A stretch of DNA of 64,000 nucleotides, taken from contig JAYKYS010000002.1 of assembly GCA_036924285.1 (NCBI GenBank), forward strand, positions 41,059,501 through 41,123,500. Direction: 5' to 3'. A program made the translations under genes and the position numbers. Under the pieces are notes generated by a model. That model searched no databases and was not told the DNA's origin. It saw only the letters and a list, made by a program, of their open reading frames with translations. Every line of letters begins with the position of its first letter. The first letter of the stretch is position 1. Origin of the DNA: Asterella californica (taxonomy: Eukaryota; Streptophyta; Marchantiopsida; Marchantiales; Aytoniaceae). This document shows, in pieces, positions 46,405-57,410 of the stretch.

Positions 46405-48525
46405 TTATGACTTCCTTTTGCTTCTGGTACTTACCTTGAACACAGCTTCATCCAAGACTTCCTCCGGAGGCCAACTATCTGAATTCGGGTCAGGATTCCA
46501 AACAGTACCATCCGTCAAAGTAAAAGATGACGCTTCTTCAGGTGTCTCCATCTTCTGAGCTGCAGTCGTCTTCTGCAGCTGAGGTTCCTTTCCTTCGCGC
46601 TTCCCGGGGTCTGGTTCGTCTTCCTCGATATGGAGACAATCCGTACAATCCCCAGGATCTTCTTCTTCTATCGTGATGTGTTGTACCACTGCTAACTCGA
46701 GCTTAGAAGTTGATGCTGCTTCTGCAGGAGGCGTGGTATCTGCAAATCTCACCATTTGTCGTGGCCGTAAGGTCTGAGGACAATTCCCGGTGAAAAGACC
46801 GGCTTCCTTACAGTTCCCACACAAGGGCACTTGTCCAATCTGTCTTCTCGGGTGAGGACAGGTGGACCACCAGTGTCCTGTCTCTCCACAATTATTGCAC
46901 GCTCTAGGAAGAGGGTTGAGAGGTCGTTGTGATGAAGAAGGCTGCCAGGGTGTCCTGGTCTGTACATTGCTAGCTCTATCCCTCGGTACATAACGATTAT
47001 ATTGGGCGGGAGGCGTAGGAGTGAAGAGTTGTATCGTCTCGATCTTATAGCAGGTTTCCCCACTGGGATCGTGTAGATATCCCTCATCGTCTTCTTCCCA
47101 TCCTGCCCAGTTGACAGCTTGATCCTGCGTACACTGATCTCTGGTGTGTCCAGAAGAGTTACAAAGGTTGCACCAAAGGTTTGGCCGGGAAGCCGTAGGC
47201 TGCTTCCGCTTGTCCTTCTGGTTCAGAAGATGAACTTTCAGGTCGGCAAACTGCTTCAGAACCTCATCGATGCGGGGATCAGGTGCAGACTGAATGATCT
47301 GAGTTTGAGGCATCTTCTGCACAACTTCCTCCCTTGCTCGCGTATCCTCCTTCTTCTTCTTCCGTGTCTTCTTCTCTTGTTCAGATTCAGATTCTGAACT
47401 TTCGACAGTAGACTCTTTAGAAGTAGAGGCTGCTTCCGAATCACTGTTATCAGTTTCAGTGGACTTGGACTTCTTCTTGGACTTCCAAGAAGACTTCTTC
47501 GACTTCTTAGACTTCTTCGAGGTCTTCCCTTTGTCTTTCGTCATATTCTGAGTGATGCTCGAGGTTTCATACTGCTCGGCATGCTTCTGTACCTCTGCTA
47601 AATCATCACCTCCTCCTCTTCTGCAGTACAATTCCATATCTTGAGACAATCCTCCCAAGTACCAGTCCACAGCTTGCTGAGCACAGTAGCCGGGTCTTCC
47701 TTGGTTCTGAGGGATATGATCCAGGAGATCTTCAAACCTCTCGGTGTAATCCCGCAGTGTCTCTTTCTTCTTCCGTTCGAGCCTCTGAAGCTCTATGAGG
47801 GTCATACGATCGTAGCCCACTCCTCTGAACCTCTTCAGAAAAGCTGCCTTCAGAGTAACCCAAGCGGCCATTACTACACCATCATCCAACGTCTTACTCA
47901 TCCACTTCCTTCCCTTCCCTACGATCAAACTGGGAAATACACGGAGTCTGTCAACATCAGCGTCTTCATTGTTGGATCTAGAGATGGTCTCGAACATCGT
48001 GATGAAGTCGTCCGCGTCAGCATCATCGTCGTACGGATGGTACTTCTGCCGAGTGTGGGAAGCCATGTCGACTGCCGGCTGGTGCGACTGTCAACTTCTT
48101 TCTTCCTCAGGTCCAGGTGGTGGAGATGGTCTTCTCGAAGGTCCAGGCTTGTCTGGGTCACGAAGGTCGTCTTCTGAGTCAGAGCTACTGTCACTGCTAC
48201 CTTCCGAGACGTCTGGGACAATCTCCTCCAGTCTTCCCTCACCTTGAGAAGCTTCTTCCGCACTTGGGAAGACGTCTTCCGAGTAACCCCTACCAAAATC
48301 TACTTTATACACGTGATCACCCGGTTGGCTTCTGTCTTCGCCAAAGATTATGCTCGAGATGGAAGGCTCTTCCAACTCTACCGATCGGATCTTCCTGAGC
48401 TCTTCTTCTTTCCTTTGGTGTCTCAGGGATATCCGCTGCTCTCTAGAAGCGGTTCGCTGGGGTGAGTTAACCCACTCAGGATCTTTACCCGTGCGTCTTC
48501 TGCTTCTTCCTCCGGTCGGAGGCAT
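46405..48525 (-). pseudogene. gag of the long-LTR element, three zinc knuckles
   Basis: Main open part 48066-46405, 553 residues: capsid region (AAWVTLKAAFLKRFRGVGYD, ELQRLERKKKETLRDYTERF), a Lys/Ser/Glu-rich linker, then CNLCNSSGHTRDQC and CNNCGETGHWWSTC (both C-x2-C-x4-H-x4-C) and a third, CGNCKEAGLFTGNC, lacking the histidine. The frame extends upstream to ATG 48525 (MPPTGGRSRRRTGKD, Ser/Asp-rich) with one TGA at 48091-48093. I cannot say whether gag begins at 48525 or 48066. It ends at TAA 46405, in frame with the protease; this could be a natural readthrough stop or a mutation. Confidence 0.88.
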
Positions 48526-48869
48526 CCACCAGAGTACTGAGAACAGATGTCTCTATTCTTCTACCACTAGATCCGGAAGACCAAATGACTGAACAACCGA
48601 TCACAGGTTCAGAACGTCTTCTTCTCCTGCTTCTCGTTGCACTCACTGCAATCTTCCAAGATCGAGTCTTCCAAGAACTCTTGGAAGCAGGGACGCGGCT
48701 TCTTCCAACTCTCCCTGATGTATCTTATCAACTTCTGGTTGCGGTTCCCGTCTTCTAGCAAGATAGAATCCCACAACACATTCAACTACAATCGAAGTTA
48801 GTTCGAAACGAATCCTAACTAATGGCACACAGATCCAGGAAGCTTAGAACAGAAGTTACTAAGATGAAA
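48526..48869 (-). other. Untranslated leader of the long-LTR element
   Basis: Between PBS and gag there are about 340 bases with no recognisable gene. In a working element it would hold packaging and dimerisation signals; none can be named from the sequence. Confidence 0.5.
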
Positions 48870-48887
48870 TCCCCGGCAGCGGCGCCA
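48870..48887 (-). other. Primer-binding site, complementary to tRNA-Asp
   Basis: On the - strand TGGCGCCGCTGCCGGGGA. This is complementary to the 3' end of plant tRNA-Asp(GUC), whose acceptor end with CCA reads CCCCGGCAACGGCGCCA, with one difference. It lies 19 bases inside the LTR edge, further than the usual 0-5. Confidence 0.85.
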
Positions 48888-48906
48888 AAAATGGTTCCTC
48901 ACTATA

Positions 48907-51900
48907 TGTAGTGACGAAGGATTTCTCCTTTTGCCCATTTAGTACACAAGATATCGTTCCCACAGAGGATTTGCACAAGTAACGCTGCTCTAAGTTCTAA
49001 GATCTGTTCAAACACACAAACACACGGGTTTTGCCTAGAAATCCCGTCTTCTCACAAAACCACACAAAACAACACGTCTTCCAGACACGCCAAATGGTGC
49101 TCTGGACCCAAACAAACAACTACCAATTACAATATCACACAACTATTCACAGAGAAGTTTGGGAAGACGATCTTCCTGCTTCCAGATTGCTTCTTCCGGT
49201 CTTCTCGATACCGTCTTCCCGAAGCGATTCTCGTCTTCTGGGGGTTCAACTCATCTTCTCACACCTCCAGAAGGCTGTCCTACTTCGCAGAAGTTGACTA
49301 GCAACGGTCGTTACACCTTATTCTCACACTCACATTTCAACGGGTTAGATCAATCACAGGGTGTATGCCCCCTGTAGCCTTCCCAGGCTTCTGCTTACGG
49401 AAGTTGTCTTCCTGCAGCACTACAACGACATTCACCTTCACGGAAGCTCAATAGAAGTATTGGAAACTCACTAGAAGAAGGTAAGAAGATGGGGAGGATG
49501 GGAGAAGATGGGGAAGATGAGAAAAGCCAAACAAGAGAAAACAAGATGAAAAGAGTAAATTAAGATTCCGACAGGCTTCTAGTCCGGATCCTGACTAACA
49601 AGCCATCCCTGCTTGTAATAGTTTGGGGAGGAAGACAACAAACGTGAGTACTGTTGCACCGTCTTCTACTCGAGGATGTCGTCTTCTGTTGCGGGAAGAA
49701 GGCTTCTTTCTTCTTCACTTCGCTGCTCTGACTGCTCTGTCTTCTGGGATCCCTTATCCAGAAGACCGTTCGTACGTAGATCCCAAGTGCTCTACTGAAC
49801 GAGTCAAGCTACAATTCCACAACTGCTGACAGTCATCGCCACTCAAGAAGAACACTTCCCATGCACAATTGGGAGCAAATTCAATGAACCCACCATCCAG
49901 AAGACATAGACAAAGCTTCTGCACTCAAATCCACAATCTATTCCCCGAGAAGAAGTCACAATGGCATTGGGAAGCTCACTCCCTCTACTTCCTGCGTCTA
50001 CTCCTCGACACACCAGCCTAGCTAACAGGACTGCACGAGGATGCCGTTCCCTGTTCCTAGACTGTACACTACTTCTATCTACATCTTCGAATCACTACTG
50101 GTGCGAGTATGCAGACCCCTCCGGTATATTCCAAGACTATTCATATGTTTCCAACGACGGGTGTAGTGCGCTAAGACTGTCTCTGCTCTAATGTGTCTCG
50201 CCTGCCTGCTTGTAGAATCAGTGTGTATGTTCAGTTACTACAGAATTCTACAGAACTGGCCGAACTGGCAGAGCTCTTTCTCCTACTCTGCTATCCTACT
50301 TATGCTGCCACCGTGAGAACCAGGGGAGGCGACCACCAGGGAGAGAGAGGCGCTGACAGGAGGTTGTCACCTCACATGCAAGCGGTTCCCCTGCCCGAAT
50401 TGGTCGTCCACCTTGTCCTTCCTACGCTACCTATGCTGCCACATGGTGTCCTAACTAATATTACACGGGAAACTGCCATCCTTAAGATAGCATGTTCGAT
50501 TCTACTATATTTGGAAATGGAGTAACTAACTACTCAGATTGCACGGAGGCAATCTCTACCTGATCTGCTCCTATCGGAGCTCCTAATGCGGCTTCTGATA
50601 AGCTAGAAAGCCCTGCAGTTACCTCGGGTGTCACTGAGGTGGCTTCCTCTTCTTCGTCTCTTGCTGGCTCTACTGTCGCTGCTGCTGCGTCTTCCTCGGC
50701 TTCGGCTTCTGCTTCGGAAGACAGAAGCGTCTTCTGGGAAGCGGAGTCGACCAGTGCTTCTTCCGTCTTCTGAGGCACGGGTGCGGGACTAGGGACCATG
50801 GGGACCTCATGAGGATCCGGAGAAGTCGCTTCCTCCACGCGGAATACCTGGGAAGACGGCTCGTCTTCCTGTCTTCCAGAAGACATCTTGTCTTCCGAGG
50901 CGTCTTCTGGAGTCTTCTCGTCTTCCAACGCTATCACCACCAAGTGCACAGCGAGATCAAACTCCTCCTTCTCCATTCCGGATCCAGTCGATGGTGCTGG
51001 AGCGTGGGAAGATGCGGTTGCAGGTGTCGGAAGCGAGAGAAGACCATAAAGTGTCTTCACTCCTTCTATCTGTCTATCCAAGTACCTGAACATGCTCTCG
51101 AGACATTCCACCAACATCGCTTTGGACTCGCTGTCCCATCCTCTAGCTAAGGTAAGTAACTTCCTACCCGTGGTGTAGTTGAACTTCTTTCGAAGCGCTT
51201 CCACCGACTGTGCCAACATCTTCTGCGCACAGGTCTCTGCTGCTTCCCTCTGCGTCTTCTCAGCTGCAGCTCGCGCTTCCGCGGCTTCTCGCTGCGTCTT
51301 CCATATGGTCTGTTCTTCTGCGAGGGCGGTGATCTTCTCCCGCACTCGGGTGACTTCCTGATTGCGCTCTTGTACCCGCGCCTGCAACTCTTGGTTGCTC
51401 TTCCGAAGCTGTACCAGCTCCTTGGCAGAAGCGGCTGCTTCCGCCTTGTACCTGGCCGCAAGCTTCTCCGTAGTGCGGAGGCTAGCGACTCCGTCTTCTT
51501 CTGGTCTTCCTCCTGTCGCAGCAAGGTGCGCAGGCCGAATCCAGGTTGTAAGGGCTTCTCCTGTGCCCTCGCTCTCCTCTCCAGCAACTCCATAGCTGGC
51601 TGGATCTCCTTCTGGAAGTAGGCACTGAACTCCTCCAGTCGTCTTCCTGCGGAAGACAAGTTCATCTCCACCACTCGCTCCATGGTGTCGACTTCGTCTT
51701 CCAGAGGCAAGGAAGCCTCTTCCACTACTACGGCCTTCATCTTCTGCGCACGAGAAGAAGCTACTCTTCTCATCTTCCGGGGTGGAAGACTCCTCATGGC
51801 AGGAGCGGCTCTCTTCTTTGCGCTTCCTTGCATCGCAGCAGGAGCGCCCATCCATCCTTCGTCTTCTGGAGTCTTCGGAAGACTCCCAAGCGTTGCAGAA

Positions 51901-54711
51901 GCAGTCTTCTGCTCCGATCGGGTACTCAGCAGGTCTTCTTCCGAGTCGGACTCCGATCTTGAGTGAATGAGAGAGATGGGTGTCCTCGGTACACTTCTGG
52001 GACCCATCTTCCTCAGTGGCGTGGCGTCTTCCGACCCACTAGACTCATCTTCCCTCACCAGAAGCGTCTTCTGGTGAGAGCCGGGCCTCAGCTGTGACAT
52101 CAGAGTGGGAGGGGGCGTTGCTGCTGCCTCTCGGTCGTCGTCTTCCGAGATCTCCTCCTTTACCTCCTGTCGCTCCGTTGGTCCATACACTGCCAGTTGA
52201 TCTTCCCTAAGATCCCCCATGGCTACATACAAGTAGCAGAGGAAGGGCGTCAGGTGTCCTCCCGCCGAGGTACCTAAGTATGCTAACTCCGTCTGTACAT
52301 AGTTGTGGATGTACGCGCCCCAGTAGATGGGCACTCCGTCATCCCACACTGATTCGAGGAACTCCACGTCCTGATCTCCTAAATACCTTGTCTTCTGCGC
52401 TTTCCCCTTGGGAAAGAGATGCAGAAATAACTTCGCCAGGAGGCGCTTCTTCGGCTCCCGGTAAGATTCTATCTTCCAACCGTTCCTCCCCTGCTTGTCT
52501 TCCACAAAAAGGTAGGTGGTGCTCCCAGGCACATGCCACGAACTCACGATCTTAGGCAAGATCTTCTTCTCGTACCAATATCCTCGGTTCTCGGACTCAG
52601 GCCTGTGAAATGCCTTACGCCACCAGTCTTCAGTCCAGGAAGACGGTCTTCCCCGAGCTACTCCTGCCTTCGCAGGTACCCGGTTACGCGGTGGTAACGC
52701 TGCCCACACTTCCTCCAGAAGCCCTTGATCTGCGAGGTTCCAATCCCACATGAAGAAGTCGAGACCCAACTCCTTGAGGAAAGGAGTGGCCTCGGCCAAT
52801 TCTGCCGCTGGTAACACCAAGCCCGCGGATGCATCGACATACCCGGAAGATCTGTTGCACTAAACCACAAGCACCTACTATGAGCTGAAGGCTCAGTCCT
52901 TCCCGAATGCCCACAGTCTAGCTTCTACTTCTCAGAAGACGAAACTAGTCTTCCAGAAGACAGCTACTCCATCTTCCGGGATTCTAACAATATTTCCTAG
53001 ATAGCTCTCGTCTTCCGAGCTATATCTAAACAATCCTATCTAAGCAAGGCCTCGCATGGATTACCAAGAAGACAACCCACCTTGCATTACATCCTACTTC
53101 TTATTAGAAGATACAAGATATGCGAGAAGTAGAGTATAAGAAAGGTTCAGAAGATGGTTGCGGGCTCCTGCGGTGACAGTGGCCTCTGGGAAGACACTCG
53201 GGACAGCTTCTGATTAAATGTCTTTCTCGGAAGACTTCCCGAAGTCAGACTTCCCTTCACTGGTCTCACCTGTCTTCGTCTTCCTACGCGCAATCTATCC
53301 TCACAACAGACTCAAGACAACTCCACTCTGTTCTTTTGACTTCTCACCTCTCATACGCACTCAGAAGAAGCTTGCTGCATGATGGGAAGACATGACCCTC
53401 GACCATTCCCTCCAGATTCTGCCAGCAAGACTTCTCACAACTCTCTTCTAAGTTCGGGAAGAAGAAGGAACGGCTGCTATGGATCGGACAGAAGAGACCC
53501 GAATGGACCCTCGCGTCTTCTCGCTCATTTTGCCAACCTTCCAATCTTCTAGTCTCTCTAGGAAGATGGGGAGTTGAGAAGCTTGGAAGACCGGGAGGCA
53601 CAGGCCTAGTTCCCGACTTCCAACTTCTCGAAATAACAAAACAACTCACCACACCACCCAGGATTCGTACCAAATCTCTCTAAACACAAAAGCAAAGCAA
53701 ATCCACTCTTGATACGAATTGTGTTTAGTCGACTTCCGAAGACAGTCTTCCGAAGACGGTCTTCCGAAGACAGTCAAGTTTAAGAAGCGTCTTCCGAAGA
53801 TGTTCCCATCTTCCGAATCGTCTTCTGTTCCAAGTTTCGGGGGTAGAGAGGTAATAGGGTAGGGAAATTGATAGTTGGGGTCTCCAATTTGAAGACTAGG
53901 AGTAGGGAAGCTCGAATTGAGCTCGGGAAGAAGCAAGGAGATGTCTTGACAGAAATTGGGCAGCGCTTCCGCGCCCAATGTCTCAAATAGAAAGAATGGG
54001 GGGTGGGGGTAATTGATCAGGCTGCCTGCACACAATCAAGGAAGCGCGGGGAGTACCAGACAATGGCGAGAAGAAGTGGGAAGGAGAAAGAACAGGGGAA
54101 AGAACCTTCGCTTCTACTCGCCGCTCTCCACTGTCAACTTCTCGGAAGCTCCACAGAAACGCCTTCGCTCTCTCTGGTGTTTGTGCTCTAGCAATTCGGT
54201 CTCACCCTTCGCCTAGCTGCCAACTTGTTCTCTCCTACCTCGATGTCTCACTCGATTCCTCTCTCAATGCTAACTCGCGAAGCTCACTCTCTCAATCGAT
54301 CTTCTCAAGCGCGCTGTGCTACGGGAAGTTGGAATGCGCCTAATGTGCTTCCTCACGCATCTTCCCCGCAGATTAGGGGTTCTCGACCTTGGGTGTCTTC
54401 CTGACCTACCTACCTATTCGGTGCGCCCCAGTAGGTACACCTACTGTCTTATCCAAAAACTCGTGGTTGGTCCTTCGCGGTCGCTGTCTTCTGCTGTCTT
54501 CCCGTCTTCTGAAGACGCAACTGAGAAGACGCTCTTCCGAAGACGGTCGTCTTCCGAAGAAGTCAACTTCTTATTACAAACAGCTCTTAAGATCATCTTC
54601 CTGTTAAGGAAGACGTAACCTTAAGTAACAACGCTTCTTCAGTTATACAAACAAGTTATTAATCTTAAAAATTTCAAAAATTCGTGCATCCTGTAATTTG
54701 TGGGCACCACA
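48907..54711 (-). repeat. 5' LTR of the long-LTR element (5805 bp)
   Basis: TGTAGTGACG..GGCACCACA, colinear with the 3' LTR. It must contain the promoter of the element, in the part right of the LTR gene (52841-54711), but no TATA box could be assigned with confidence. The zone 53733-53800 has CTTCCGAAGAC repeated head to tail, three units against two in the 3' LTR. Confidence 0.95.
50530..52840 (-). pseudogene. LTR-encoded protein, copy in the 5' LTR
   Basis: About 770 codons on the strand of gag-pol. The frame opened by MSMHPR (ATG 52840) loses one base straight after. The main N-terminal frame then runs to 51147: a globular domain (LKELGLDFFMWDWNLADQGL, GYWYEKKILPKIVSSWHVPG, DGVPIYWGAYIHNYVQTELA, GGHLTPFLCYLYVAMGDL) and a Ser/Glu-rich linker. 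Near 51490 the coiled coil (EKLAARYKAEAAASAKELVQ, NQEVTRVREKITALAEEQTI) continues in the -1 frame to 50530, ending in an acidic, Ser/Glu-rich tail. Both LTRs share that frame change. I do not recognise the family; the GVPIYWGAYIH pattern faintly recalls plant transposon-associated domains. Confidence 0.7.
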
Positions 54712-54716
54712 CCATT
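54712..54716. other. Target site duplication, right (CCATT)
   Basis: CCATT directly after the ...CACCACA end of the 5' LTR, matching 36300-36304. Beyond it copy C resumes (GCCGTCGGTTGTTCTAGAGG). Confidence 0.95.
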
Positions 54717-54854
54717 GCCGTCGGTTGTTCTAGAGGACGAGTCAGACGTAGATAGTGCATTTTTGATAGTGAGTCTAGTGTCGTCACACCGTTGTTGTGA
54801 GACATGGACGAGATCTATGAGGCCACTAAGGGACCTTGACGGCACTCGGGTACA

Positions 54855-56500
54855 GTGGGTATCATTGAGCTGGATGACTTCATCCAAGAGTTCAAAAATT
54901 GGTGCGATCTACAGCAGATGCGGAATCCACAGCTGTTTACATCCTTCATGGCATGGAAGGGTTTGTTTCAACACTTGGAGAGATCGTCGATGGACAATTA
55001 TCATGAGTTCAGACGAGACTACAGTGTGGAGATTGAGTTGTGGAGACAACATTGGTCTCTCAACTACGTTTTTATCACTATTGGCGTAGTTTTGGGAGGC
55101 GTAGCACCTACGAGTTCGGATGCCAGTAGCAGTGGTACATCAACAGATGACGGAGTACGTACTACCAGCGGTGCGTTCACTAGTAGCGGAGCAGACGGTA
55201 GTATGAGCGGGGTATCACCAGGGTTTAACTCTGTGGTTCAATTCTTCTAGTGTTTGAGGAAGAACTATCAAGGTGTGCGGATCGACAAGTTGAGGAGTCT
55301 GCATGAATTCTAGCGGAAGGCTGGAGAGAGCCTACGCAAGGCATTTACTCGCATGAGGCGGTTGATCAGCGTTACCCAAGGGGTGACGGAAGCACAAGCG
55401 GTCCAGTTATGGTATGAGATACTGGATCGAGAGCTGCGTAAGAAAGTCATAGATGCGACTCTCTTTAGAGACACCGCTTCGACGTTGGCGGTTGTCTTTG
55501 GTTTGACTGAACGGATTGAGCTCAACATGATGGAGGAGAAGATGGTGGTTGTTGGGTTCAGCAGGGAGACACCACATGGAGCGACCAACTCTTCTCGAAG
55601 ATCACATACTACACAACAACACATGGTGGTGGTGGTAAACATCGTGTGGAACAGTCACGATCACAGGTAGGTGTTGGACGATCTGGTGGACAGAAGTCCA
55701 TGTCGTCCTTCTCTAGTCGGCAGCAAGTGGATCCTTGTTGGACGTGTGATGGTCCTCATCAGTAGAAGGATTGTCCAAAGAGGAGAGGTGGTTATGAGAC
55801 TTCTAGGACGTCTCAAGCGGTGCCTAGACAATGTGAGCATTGCGGACGATCATATCACAGTAGTGACTGTTGTTTTGATCTCCATCTCGAGCTACGGTAA
55901 GAGAAGGCTGATCGTGGATGAGGCAGAGGAGCTCAGGGAGGCTGTGATGATCGAGTTGGAGATAGAGGTCCAACACCTGAGAGAGGTCTAGTCGGTCCAC
56001 TGTCTACTACAATGTCAAATGCAAGTATGGCTGCTCGGATTGAGCAGTTGGAGCAGAGGATAGCTAGTATGACTATGGCTCAACAAAGATCTAGTTCGGG
56101 AACAAAGACTTCCACGTCTTATGGAGGAGAAGGATGTGACTTCGATTTCATGGCTGGTGTAGTGCAGATTGAGACATCTACGGTGGGGTGTAGTACATAC
56201 CTCTGAACCACGAGGTGCGTCGATGGAGTTGGATCCACCACGCGGGGAGGCTGGTAGACAGGCTAGGCTTCCTCAGTCATTCACATTATCCGAGGTATTG
56301 AAGATCACCTCTATGGTTCCTAAACGATCTACCGATGATGCATTGGAGTTAGAGATATCGACATCTAAGAGTGAGGGTGATGCGAGGCAACTCTCGACGT
56401 TTGTGGATGCGACGTCAAACCCCTTGTTGGGGGACTACAGCAGTTTTGTGAGCTCCACTATTTTCAACCACGGATATGAGGACACTAGGAGTCAGCTTGG
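54855..56500 (+). pseudogene. gag of copy C
   Basis: The N-terminal part is open from 54855 (GTG; GIIELDDFIQEFKNWCDLQQ, then YHEFRRDYSVEIELWRQHWS) to a TAG at 55248-55250. The core follows in 55353-55670 (MRRLISVTQGVTEAQAVQLW). The knuckle region at 55735-55860 is recognisable (a CWTCDGPHQ-like word ending in a stop, a CEHCGRSYHSSDCC-like word) but frame-shifted. It keeps the N-terminus better than copies A and B. Confidence 0.8.
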
Positions 56501-56689
56501 CTCTAGTGTTCCAGTTGACGATCACGCTCAGTGAGAGCGAGGATGTAGTTACCTCTAGTACTGAGGTGGTTCAGCGAGAGACGGTAGATGTGTCCATGGA
56601 GTCGAGGATCAGGACAGCTACTAGTGGTACTTGGCAAGCGGCAGCTGCTAGGTTAGATGAGTTACCAACTAGACCGACGATTGACCGTG

Positions 56690-57345
56690 CTAGTTTGGCA
56701 CCAGGTGTGGTGTTGCTGGACAACAGAAGTGATATTTTCTGTTTGGTGGCACCTTCAGGAAAGGTGTATCGACCGCAGAAAGTCTTGTTAGACTCTAGAG
56801 CCCAACCGTTGATGTTGGAGAAGGCGGCTTGCATTAGTTTTGATTTGAGGAAGTCCGAGGTGGAGAGATGTCCATTCCAGCTACAGACATCTCTAGAGGG
56901 GTCAGGAGGTACATCTCTACACAAGACACACGAAATGCTAACGGTGAGAGTTTGATTAGATCATCTCACGGATGGCTTCATGATGAGAGTCAAGGACCAT
57001 CATTACGGCCGCGGAGTCTGTAGTTGAGAGGTATTGGTTGGAGGTGCTATGTTATATTTTATGAGATTCGTGATCGACTATTGGAGGAAAACAACATCTT
57101 ACAGACGAGGTTGGCAGTCCGGTGAAAGACGAGTGAGTCGCTTATCAGTGCGGTTCGGTGCTAGAGTTGAGACAACGAAGCCTACACCAAGGACGATGAC
57201 ATCCGCTGCAGAGTTCAGTTTGGTCATCACTTGACCGAGCGAGTTGTTAGAAGATAATGTCCATGCGGAGGATACTCCGGTCTTTGAGGAGGTGGGAGAC
57301 ATGTCTAACATGACTACGGTGCCATCTGCCTTGGATGTTCCACTC
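56690..57345 (+). pseudogene. Protease and pre-RT segment, copy C
   Basis: ASLAPGVVLLDNRSDIFCLV and then VLLDSRAQPLMLEKAACISF show the retropepsin region, with Asp-Ser-Arg in place of Asp-Ser-Gly, as in copy A. A second piece at 57034-57234 (MLYFMRFVIDYWRKTTSYRR) and the MSNMTTVPSALDVPL-like end match copy A 6590-6890. Confidence 0.7.
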
Positions 57346-57410
57346 TGATCGATTGGTGCAGCAAGCTTGGAATTAAGCCTTTGTATCGCCAGTAGAGGAA
57401 CAAAGGGTTG

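Larger units (their letters stand above)
36305..54711 (-). mobile_element. Long-LTR GTCTTC-family Ty3/gypsy element (18.4 kb, near-complete)
   Basis: LTR retrotransposon transcribed leftwards. It has a 5' LTR (48907-54711), PBS (48870-48887), gag (48525-46405), protease, RT, RNase H, integrase (to 42259), PPT (about 42248-42263) and 3' LTR (36305-42247), flanked by CCATT. Domain order and zinc knuckles place it in Ty3/gypsy. Gag-pol is one frame with eight stops and no shift. Both LTRs hold an extra coding region. The whole element is very rich in GTCTTC/GAAGAC. It split PHD-family copy C. It is probably not autonomous now, but decay is slight compared with its host. Confidence 0.95.
54712..57410 (+). 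mobile_element. PHD-family copy C, right part
   Basis: Continuation of the element begun at 35092: end of leader, gag (54855-56500), protease (56690-56950) and a pre-RT stretch (57030-57345). It ends in an unfamiliar short stretch at 57348-57410 and a GTCTTC-family LTR fragment, so RT, RNase H, integrase, PHD and 3' LTR are absent from this window. Confidence 0.85.

Noticed and set aside
36305..54711. Segmental duplication instead of an LTR element
   Set aside because: TG..CA ends, CCATT target duplication, PBS, PPT and gag-pol between the repeats all fit an LTR retrotransposon; copy B shows the empty site.
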